Shown in pieces: positions 5,358 through 10,385 of a stretch of DNA of 10,385 bases. The notes under the pieces were generated by a model that saw only the letters and a list, made by a program, of their open reading frames with translations, had not been told where the DNA came from and searched no databases. The position numbers and the translations under genes are program-made. Positions within the stretch are counted from its first letter, which is position 1; each line of letters opens with the position of its first letter. The stretch spans positions 91,786-102,170 of the forward strand of contig MU631813.1 in NCBI GenBank assembly GCA_026770615.1, read 5' to 3'. The DNA comes from Pavlovales sp. CCMP2436. Lineage: Eukaryota > Haptophyta > Pavlovophyceae > Pavlovales.

Positions 5358-6383
5358 TCATCGATCGCACAGCTTGGCGAAGCGTGCTTGGCGCAGCGTT
5401 CCCGGCGCAGCGGCCTCCGGGCAGCGTGCTCGGCGCAGAGCCAACCGCGTGTGGCTGGATGCAACATAGGGGGGGTAATTGCCTTCCGCCATCGTAGCCC
5501 CGCTGCTCCCTGTGCTGCGCGAGCGTGCAGCTGCAACTGTGCCCCCCGAGGGGAGCGCTGCCTGGCTCGCCACCATGATGTTGCTCTTCGCCACCATGCT
5601 ATTGCTTCTGTCACGTGCTGTGACGGGTGCTGTTTTGCGCGGTGGCGAGCAGCACGCGGAGACGCCGCTCAAGGCTACCAAGGCTACGACGACGATGCTG
5701 CTTCCTGCGGCCACCGCAGTGTGCGCGCTCGCAGCGGCGCGATGCTGTCCACTCGAGGTACTCGCTGGCACCTCTTGACCACCCGTCTTGCTTGGGTCAT
5801 CAAGTGGATGTGCGTCGCGCGCTGCGGTGGGCCCTGCTGCGCGCGGCGGCGGGCCGCACGCGGAGACGCCGCTCAAGGCTACCAAGGCTACGACGACAAT
5901 GCTGCTCCCTGCGGCCGCCGCAGTGTGCGCACTCGTAGCGTCGCGATGCTTTCCACTTGAGGTACTTGCTGGCACCTCTCGACCACCCGTCTCGCTCGGG
6001 TCCTCAAGTGGATGTGCGTCGCGCACTGCGGTGGGCGCTGCTGCGCGCGGCGGCGGGCCACACGCGGAGACGCCGCTCAAGGCTACCAAGGCTACGACGA
6101 CGATGCTGCTTCTTGCGGCCGCCGCAGTGTGCGCGCTCGCAGCGTCGCGATGCTGTCCACTTGAGGTACTCGCTGGCACCTCTCGACCACTTGTCTTGCT
6201 CAAATGGATGTGCGTCGCGCGCTTGCGGAGGGCGCTGCTGCGCGCGGCGGCGGGCCGCACACGGAGACGCCGCTCAAGGCTACCAAGGCTACGAAGACGA
6301 TGCTGCTCCCTGCGGCCGCCACGGCGGGGCTGCGGCGGCCGAGGCGCGACCGAGGCGGGGCGTGGGGGCCGGGGTGCACACAC
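5358..6383 (-). CDS. Candidate 341-codon repeat protein inside the TIR element
   Basis: The minus strand is open from an ATG at 6383 to TGA at 5358 across all four tandem units. Each unit encodes a hydrophobic segment SSIVVVALVALSGVSACGPP flanked by polar, Ser/Thr-rich sequence (GGREVPASTSSG, HRDA(A/T)SAHTAAAA), which would give repeated membrane or secretion-like segments each followed by Cys. GC richness alone keeps frames open here, and a plus-strand frame sharing the same wobble positions (from 5479) is also open except for one TGA at 5776-5778. The minus frame has no stop and tolerates the 7-base loss only at its first unit, so it is the better of the two, yet neither shows splice or homology support. 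It has no known family. It may be transposon cargo or simply GC-rich tandem DNA. Confidence 0.3.
   Translation of the reverse strand: MCAPRPPRPASVAPRPPQPRRGGRREQHRLRSLGSLERRLRVRPAAARSSALRKRATHIHLSKTSGREVPASTSSGQHRDAASAHTAAAARSSIVVVALVALSGVSACGPPPRAAAPTAVRDAHPLEDPSETGGREVPASTSSGKHRDATSAHTAAAAGSSIVVVALVALSGVSACGPPPRAAGPTAARDAHPLDDPSKTGGQEVPASTSSGQHRAAASAHTAVAAGSSIVVVALVALSGVSACCSPPRKTAPVTARDRSNSMVAKSNIMVASQAALPSGGTVAAARSRSTGSSGATMAEGNYPPYVASSHTRLALRRARCPEAAAPGTLRQARFAKLCDR
5630..6330. repeat. Four tandem 204-bp units (68-codon period)
   Basis: The anchor GGAGACGCCGCTCAAGGCTA starts at 5658, 5862, 6066 and 6263, giving spacings of 204, 204 and 197 bases. The first two are exact multiples of three; the third is shortened by a 7-base loss near 6200. 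Units differ at about 5-8% of positions. In the comparison of units 1-2 and 2-3 I counted 13 of 26 substitutions at the third position of the plus-strand frame that starts at 5479. Confidence 0.85.
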
Positions 6384-6443
6384 TCACATCCTTTGATGTG
6401 AGTGCTGGTGCATGAGGGTTTAGGTCGATCGCTCGACCTCAGC

Positions 6444-6508
6444 CTGACGTCGACCAAGCCAGTGACTGAACAACACCTGTTGAACCATGCTGAGCCGCTA
6501 ATATATAT
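6444..6508 (+). repeat. Third, short copy of the TA-tailed repeat
   Basis: CCTGACGTCGACCAAGCCAG through TGAACCATGCTGAGCCGCTA and a TA-rich tail match the distal 60 bases of the left arm (430-490) in the same orientation. It starts abruptly after CTCGACCTCAG, so it is a copy shortened at the side opposite the TA tail. It lies inside the 4939-6783 element. Confidence 0.8.
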
Positions 6509-6529
6509 TCAACGTTATTCGAAGAAAAA

Positions 6530-6720
6530 AATACGAGGGGGGGGTCATTACGGCCTCGAAATATAATATAACGAGGGGGGGGGGTCATTACGGCCTTGAA
6601 GGATAAAATAACGAGGGGGGGGTCATTTGTGGCCGCAGGCCGCGAGCTCGAATGTAAGGGGAGTACATTCAACTATCGTGGCCGCAGGCCGCGGGGTTAG
6701 GGGGGTATATTCAACACTCC
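6530..6720. repeat. G-tract and GGCCGCAGGCC tandem repeats
   Basis: ACGAG(G)n TCATT starts at 6533, 6571 and 6611 (38- and 40-base spacing), two of them continuing ACGGCCT. Then GTGGCCGCAGGCCGCG starts at 6629 and 6679 (50-base spacing), each followed by a G run and GTA(C/T)ATTCAAC. These form the right subterminal region of the TIR element. Confidence 0.8.
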
Positions 6721-6801
6721 CTCCCAAAAGTGCCCACAAAACTCAGAAGGACAAGGGGGGGGGGTTACAAAATGACGCGCGTATAACTCGATACAAGCCT
6801 A

Positions 6802-6982
6802 GAGGGATTGAATAGGTGGGGGCGAAAAAGAGTAAATGATTACTGCGTGTAAAAATCTATAAAAACGTCCGGCCCCGTAAAGGTCTGTCTCCCAGTCTCC
6901 CAGTGGTGGAGTGCAGCAACAACACACTGCTTGCCTAGGACCATTCCCGATGTATTTTTATTCTCCTTGCGTCACAAGCGTT
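6802..6982 (+). repeat. Dispersed repeat A, copy 2, with TATA-like motif
   Basis: Same-orientation partner of 1150-1328. It begins about 16 bases beyond the target duplication of the TIR element and includes TCTATAAAAAC (from 6855) and a few small insertions (GGAGT near 6908). Downstream sequence of the two copies is unrelated. Confidence 0.75.
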
Positions 6983-7097
6983 AGATTTTCCTCCAGGCGA
7001 GCGTCCATGACCAGCCTAGATCGTCCCCGAAAAGGTCGTCGAATCAGCCGACAGGGTGCTCGACGTAGGCGGCGCGCGGCCGCCAGCAGCTAGATCC

Positions 7098-7250
7098 ATG
7101 CGGCCCGTAAGGTTCAACGGTCATGTCTCACTGGCGACGTCGGCCACCAATCGCTCTGACGGTGCGCAGCGCAAGGCAGCGATCGGTGACACCTACGCGG
7201 GGTTGATCGCCGAGAAAAAGACGAGCCGTTGTTTTCGCCGGCGGGGTTGA
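7098..7250 (+). CDS. Weak small reading frame or exon
   Basis: From ATG 7098 a 50-codon frame reads MRPVRFNGHVSLATSATNRS, then GAQRKAAIGDTYAGLIAEKK, to TGA 7248-7250, with an AATAAA 6 bases later (7256). Codon choice is moderately biased, and the middle part (KAAIGDTYAGLIAEKK) looks like folded protein, but the frame is short, there is no splice evidence, and the ends are basic and arginine-rich. It follows the TATA-bearing repeat by about 115 bases, so a small transcription unit is conceivable. It may also be chance or a fragment. Confidence 0.25.
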   Translation: MRPVRFNGHVSLATSATNRSDGAQRKAAIGDTYAGLIAEKKTSRCFRRRG

Positions 7251-7293
7251 AAAACAATAAATACCCCCTCCCAGGAAAGTCCTTTTTACAGTA

Positions 7294-7460
7294 CAGGGTG
7301 TCGCGAACAATAATAAGCCGTAGTGTCAAGAAGCTGAGCCTCGTTCTTTTGCATTGTTTGTATGTAGTATAAGCAAATTTAAGAATTTTTTGTATTTAAT
7401 TTGCTAAGAAGCTCAACCTCAAGCTCAAAATTCGCCCTTCTTATTGCCCGCGATCCCCTA
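7294..7460. mobile_element. 167-bp MITE, CAGGGGATCGCGGGC family, copy 2
   Basis: Left end CAGGGTGTCGCGAACAATAA is decayed, right end TTCTTATTGCCCGCGATCCC (7438-7457) is well kept. The interior shares AAGAAGCTGAGCCTCG, TTTTGCATTGTTTG and AGCAAATTTAAG with the copy at 2591-2755 in the same orientation and order. TA precedes the left end (7292-7293). Confidence 0.8.
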
Positions 7461-7930
7461 GGTCAAGTCACTTAACAGGAGGAGAAATATTTGAGAACAA
7501 ATCTGAGGATAGCAAAAAATGTCCTGGAATAGGGCAAGCACACACACAAAGCAAAGGAGAGCAAGCGTCTACCCGTATAAGGAACACGGGAAACAAAAAG
7601 GTGAATAGACCACACGCAGAGCTAGAACAACAGCAACAAATAGAATACAACCACACAGAAAACAACACCGAAGAAGAGTCAGGAACGAAAACTACCACGG
7701 AACCAAAACCTTAAAGGAGAGAACAACAAGTCCAAAAATGTAAAATCCTGCTGCTCGCACGGGATGGGTGTGCAAATATTCAGAAATACGTCCGTCCCCT
7801 GACAGGTCTCCACCGGACCCGGCCAAGTGTTGAGATAACACTCGGATCAAGGGACCTTTGCAGAGCACACGGATACCGTCCCCACTACTGATGCTGATTG
7901 CTTACTGTTCTATGTGAAATGTGTATTTAA
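7461..7930. other. A-rich noncoding stretch, presumed intron/intergenic
   Basis: Up to about 7740 the plus strand is strongly A-rich and pyrimidine-poor (ACAACACCGAAGAAGAG-type sequence), with no coding signal. The part from 7740 to 7930 has mixed composition and ends in TGTATTTAACAG, a good splice acceptor for the methyltransferase exon. GGGTGTGCAAA (7765) resembles AGGTGTGCAAA at the exon start (7932). Confidence 0.5.
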
Positions 7931-7933
7931 CAG

Positions 7934-8520
7934 GTGTGCAAACGCTATGGAAGCTCGGCTTCCGCGCGTCGGGTACCGACCTCGCCAACACTGCGGTCGA
8001 CATGGCGACCGCGGCACGAGTGCCGCCGGGCAGTTATTGCGATGGCGACAAATGTTTCAAGCAGGGCTCAGCTGCGCAGCTGCCGTGGACCGATGGCGCC
8101 ATCAACGCGCTGATGAGCACCGACGTGCTCGAATATGTTCCAAAGGGACTGCTCAACCAGACCGCCCGGGAGTTCACTCGCGTCGCGCGCGAGAAGCTCT
8201 TCTTTGTCATCGCCACGGCCCTCGAGTGGGACTTGATTGTCGCTGGACCTACGGGCTCCAGCTCGAAAGATAGTTACACCCAGAAGCTGGGAGGTCTGGC
8301 TAAGATGGCGACACTTCACGAGACAGTCGAGGGGCCGATATGGTGGATCGACCTCTTCCAGAGCGCGAGCGGCGGCGCGTGGTCGTGCCTCCTCGTGAAA
8401 GAGGACATTTTTCGCCGATTGAAGCAGGACGTGGCGCGGGAAGCGTTAATTTTTGTTGACTACGGCGCGCTCAAGCCATTGAAGGCTTGCTGGCTCGAGT
8501 GCAATCGCCGCCCTGGTTAG
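7934..8520 (+). CDS. SAM-dependent methyltransferase-like protein, terminal exon
   Basis: After the acceptor TTTAACAG/GT the frame runs 195 codons to TAG 8518-8520. It has the second half of a class I (Methyltransf_11-type) Rossmann fold. FRASGTDLANTAV places the acidic residue that ends strand beta2 at residue 16; GSAAQLPWTDG (45-55) is the motif around the adenine pocket; ALMSTDVLEYVP (59-70) is the beta4 motif, VLEHVP in most relatives; AREFTRVAREKLFFVIA follows as alpha and beta5. The second half, with HETVEGPIWWIDLFQ, fits the lid seen in algal members. The glycine-rich SAM loop (E/DxGxGxG) before beta2 must lie in an upstream exon, and none is visible in the preceding 470 bases or the MITE before them. 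It is thus a distant-exon gene or one truncated at 5'. Substrate unknown. Confidence 0.8.
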
Positions 8521-8639
8521 GACGGTAACCTAGGCATCAGGGCGGTGATGTCTGATGTGCCAGCTGGTCTACATAGCGACATGTAAATTCTAATCCAATT
8601 TGTAATTTATTAGTTATACCGCTCGTTTGACCTCTCATC

Positions 8640-8830
8640 GACGTCGGTTCAGATTGTGGTTCATATAAATCATAACGACGACGCTACTCTAAGTCTAGGT
8701 CTCACGAGTGAATCCGTCGTGCCCGCAGGTACCTTCAGCTGCGCCTATGCACTGAAGGCGCACTACTGACAAAAAAATCACGTGTTGAGTTGCCGAAAGT
8801 GCCCACGTCCTCGCCCAAGTTGCCGTCAGT
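8640..8830 (+). repeat. Dispersed repeat B, copy 2, with conserved hairpin
   Basis: Partner of 3470-3620. Hairpin arms CCTTCAG (8732-8738) and CTGAAGG (8752-8758) with a 13-base loop occupy the same place as the copy-1 hairpin, followed in both by a short CAC(C/T)ACTGAC and an A run. Identity is moderate (roughly 70% by eye) with indels, so this is an old pair. Confidence 0.6.
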
Positions 8831-8836
8831 GTCGCT

Positions 8837-8890
8837 GCGTCAGGCCCGCCGGTTTCTCTTCCCGCGTCAGGCCCGCCGGTTTTTTTTTCC
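8837..8890 (+). repeat. 27-bp tandem duplication
   Basis: GCGTCAGGCCCGCCGGTTT starts at 8837 and again at 8864, with CTCTTCCC between the units. It is noncoding as far as can be seen. Confidence 0.8.
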
Positions 8891-9007
8891 GTCGTCGTCA
8901 CCACTGCTGCTCTCATCATTCGATCGTGAATTTTACCAGGTATGCCAACCCAGTTCGCCAGCAGATTAATCATATGTACCGGGGATGAACCAAATGAACT
9001 CTGGGAT

Positions 9008-9124
9008 CGGTGCGCATGAGAGCACGCACCGAAATCAGCGATAATTAAATATCGCTTAATAAAATGAATGCATATTGAATGCGCGCTCAAAAAGTAGCGG
9101 TCGTTATAGTAACGGAAGTTACTA
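9008..9124. other. Three consecutive short hairpins in the intergenic region
   Basis: CGGTGCG/CGCACCG (9008-9031, 10-base loop), GCGATA/TATCGC (9038-9055, 6-base loop) and TAGTAAC/GTTACTA (9107-9124, GGAA tetraloop) are each perfectly paired. The rest of 8890-9227 shows no coding signal. It could be an RNA structure, but hairpins of 6-8 bp occur by chance. Confidence 0.4.
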
Positions 9125-9227
9125 CATTGAGCGTCCATGAAGGAAGTTTCCAATTTGTTTTTTAATTTTAAGGTTGTCATCATCATCACGGATGGAATGG
9201 AAAAACACTGCCCGCAAAAACACACAC

Positions 9228-9668
9228 TCACACTACTACGTCGTAGGCGTCGAGCTCCGCCTCCTCGCCCTCATCACGCTCCGCGGCCGCCCCCACCTTA
9301 CGCGCGCGCTTCGCCGCCGACACGCCTGCGGCAGAGCTCTTGGGCCCGCGTGTGCCAGCCACCTCCAGTGCGGACGCCAACGCCTTCGAGAACAACCTGC
9401 TCCTCGTGCCCGCGGGGTCTTCGTCTCCTCCTTGCCCTCCTCGTGCGTGGCGAGCTTCTTCTTGTGCTTGGGCCCCGACTTGGCGTCGCTGTGCGACGCC
9501 TCGATCTCCGACGGGAGCAGCTGCAGCAGCAGGCCGAGCTTCTTGGGCGTCGCCTTGTCGCAGCCAGACGAGAGTAGCTCGTGGATGTCGTGATGGCCGA
9601 GGCTCGTAATCGCCTCGTACTCATCGTCCTCCGCCTGCGCGCCCTTCTGCGGCATCTGCATCTGCCCA
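9228..9668 (-). CDS. Unrecognised nuclear-type protein, last exon, apparent frameshift
   Basis: The minus-strand exon begins after GTCGTGCAG (AG at 9670-9669) and continues the frame of the exon at 9787-9880: a split Val codon, then GQMQMPQKGAQAEDDEYEAI, TSLGHHDIHELLSSGCDKAT, PKKLGLLLQLLPSEIEASHS, then a Lys-rich PKHKKKLATHEEGKEE. Coding signal then moves to another frame, RLFSKALASALEVAGTRGPK, SAAKRARKVGAAAERDEGEE and AELDAYDVVV, ending at TGA 9230-9228. A four-base GGGG run (9414-9417, CCCC on the coding strand) lies at the switch, and one missing base would join the frames. KHKKK and KRARK are basic clusters like nuclear localisation signals; acidic and Lys-rich stretches suggest a chromatin or nucleolar protein, but no family is recognised. 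Confidence 0.6.
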
Positions 9669-9786
9669 CTGCACGACACGGGAATGGACGGACGGAACAG
9701 GGTCGCACGCGCGAGAGAGTTGGCTGCTTGCGCACGAGCCGCGCAGGGGGGAGGGCGTGCGCGTGCAGACAAACATATCTACTTAC

Positions 9787-9880
9787 ACGCCAGCGCGAGA
9801 GAGGGTCTCCATGTGGATCGCTTGAGAGCTCTCGAGCGTCGAGGTCAAGTGCTCGAGCGTGAGGTTCGCGCCAAACGCGA
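9787..9880 (-). CDS. Internal exon of the same minus-strand gene
   Basis: On the minus strand TTAATTTTTTCTCTCAG is an excellent acceptor (AG at 9882-9881), and GTAAGT (9786-9781) is a consensus donor. The exon between gives AFGANLTLEHLTSTLESSQA then IHMETLSRAG and ends with GT, which the next exon completes to a Val codon after an intron of 118 bases (9786-9669). Splice sites, phase and frame all agree, so this join is the best-supported gene structure in the window. Upstream exon(s) lie beyond 9882. The preceding 360 bases are AT-rich with no convincing exon, so the 5' end is not located. Confidence 0.65.
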
Positions 9881-9882
9881 CT

Positions 9883-10245
9883 GAGAGAAAAAATTAAATT
9901 TTAAAATGAGAAAAGTGAGTTTCTTTTATTTTATTCGACACCTATGCATTTCCGCCACAGCGCGGAATGCTCAGCGTGCGCTTGTATGCGCGCACATCCT
10001 GGTGGAGGAGCACGATAAACATGAACAACCCCTTGGAACAAGTTTATCGCATGTGTTTTTATAATTCGGATCATGGGATGCATCATTCGCATCAATAAAT
10101 ATTAGCTAGTCGCTTCTGGGTATCAACTTCTTTGAGTGTCCCAGTTTCATCTCTGGCGTCTGATGATAAGGCCATCAACTTCTTTACCCCCAATAATCGA
10201 TTTGAAATTATAACTTAAGTATTTTATTTGTGATTGTAACTAAGG
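9883..10245. other. AT-rich intron/intergenic stretch
   Basis: No clear gene. A short minus-strand frame near 9943-10020 (DVRAYKRTLSIPRCGGNA) is too brief to support. ATCAACTTCTTT occurs twice (near 10123 and 10173). The right part ends in TTTATTTGTGATTGTAACTAAG, a possible acceptor for the exon at 10246. Confidence 0.4.
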
Positions 10246-10309
10246 TGCGAGCGTGGCTGAGGCGGAGGCGGGGGGGCTGAAGCGCGCCGTGTCCCTGCTT
10301 GAGGAAAAG
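10246..10309 (+). CDS. Small plus-strand exon, unrecognised
   Basis: After a T-rich tract ending in CTAAG, 64 bases with strongly coding-like codons give ASVAEAEAGGLKRAVSLLEE plus Lys, then AAG/GTGCCT as donor followed by a T run. The peptide is helical, heptad-like and acidic/basic mixed, as in a coiled-coil segment. Neighbouring exons are outside the window. The sequence after it ends in G-rich tract at 10370-10385. Confidence 0.4.
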
Positions 10310-10385
10310 GTGCCTTTTTTCTACGTTTATCTGTACTTACTTCACCCCCGTACTACTCTAATTCATAAGAGGGGGGCGGGGGGGG

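Larger units (their letters stand above)
4939..6783. mobile_element. 1.85-kb TIR element with 3-bp TAA target duplication
   Basis: The left end TACGCGCGTCATTTTGTAAC, continuing through a C tract to CTTGTCCTTCT (4939-4979), is the inverse of 6745-6783: the outer 20 bases are identical, and differences lie only in the C/G tract length. TAA stands immediately outside both ends (4936-4938 and 6784-6786). A 3-bp TWA-type duplication is typical of PIF/Harbinger elements, but no DDE transposase is readable inside, so it is probably nonautonomous or carries unfamiliar cargo. The interior holds subterminal words GGAGGTAC(A/T)TTC (4984, 5021) and GGGGAGTACATTC (near 6658), a shared segment TTCAACGTTATTCGAA plus ACGAG(G)n TCATTACGGCCT at both sides (5036-5092, 6508-6557), a minisatellite and a 204-bp tandem array. 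Confidence 0.7.

Noticed and set aside
6530..6720. CRISPR-like repeat array
   Set aside because: Repeats are degenerate G tracts with similar rather than unique spacers, in eukaryote-like DNA with no cas genes.
1150..6982. Copies of repeat A as LTRs of one retrotransposon
   Set aside because: Ends are not TG/CA, no primer-binding site, polypurine tract, gag or pol between them, and other element families are nested in the interval.
7468..7698. Hydrophobic Cys-rich minus-strand frame
   Set aside because: Artefact of A-rich plus-strand DNA read in reverse (Phe, Leu, Cys, Ser codons), no start context or neighbours.
9137..9593. Plus-strand frames over 9137-9593
   Set aside because: Antisense to the minus-strand gene with matching splice sites; Arg/Pro/Leu-rich low-complexity output.
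1..10385. tRNA or rRNA genes
   Set aside because: No GGTTCRANYCC-type box B with a matching cloverleaf and no conserved rRNA segments were seen.

Overview
The window looks like nuclear DNA of a unicellular eukaryote, most likely a GC-rich alga (haptophyte, pelagophyte, prasinophyte or similar). Short blocks with strong G/C at codon third positions are bounded by GT-AG splice signals and lie in AT-rich, repeat-rich DNA. There are no operons, Shine-Dalgarno sites, tRNA or rRNA genes. Most genes are single exons or fragments, and no function beyond one methyltransferase could be named.

Layout. Bases 1-308 hold the end of a coding region with an Arg/Gly-rich tail. Bases 225-495 and 4381-4686 are arms of a large inverted repeat that carries this tail, its stop codon and a shared downstream segment ending in a TA microsatellite. 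A third, shorter copy lies at 6444-6508. Between the arms are a CGCTC minisatellite (520-760), a structured GC/AT stretch (960-1110), a TATA-containing dispersed repeat (1150-1328), a frameshifted signal-anchor gene (1496-1896), an exon ending in a clear splice donor (2056-2336), a small MITE (2591-2755), two exon-like blocks on opposite strands joined tail to tail (2821-3366), clusters of TTTCGNNCGAAA palindromes, a repeat with a conserved hairpin (3470-3620) and a cysteine/tryptophan-rich gene segment with an in-frame TGA (3756-4121).

Bases 4939-6783 form a 1.85-kb unit with about 40-bp terminal inverted repeats and a 3-bp TAA duplication, which is the signature of a DNA transposon. It contains G-rich subterminal repeats, a 31-bp minisatellite and four 204-bp tandem units that keep a 68-codon reading frame. 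A second TATA-containing repeat (6802-6982), a weak small reading frame (7098-7250), a second MITE (7294-7460) and A-rich DNA follow. Bases 7934-8520 are the last exon of a class I SAM-dependent methyltransferase whose SAM-binding loop exon is not in the window. After a 700-base intergenic stretch with a second hairpin repeat and three further hairpins comes a two-exon minus-strand gene (9880 to 9228) with matching splice phases and one apparent frameshift. A small plus-strand exon (10246-10309) lies near the right edge.

The genes do not form an evident pathway. The coherent story is one of mobile and repeated DNA: at least two TIR element families, a family with a shared 3' end and TA tail, and two dispersed repeat families, all interleaved with exon fragments. 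The most promising undescribed item is the 4939-6783 element with its in-frame 68-residue repeat.
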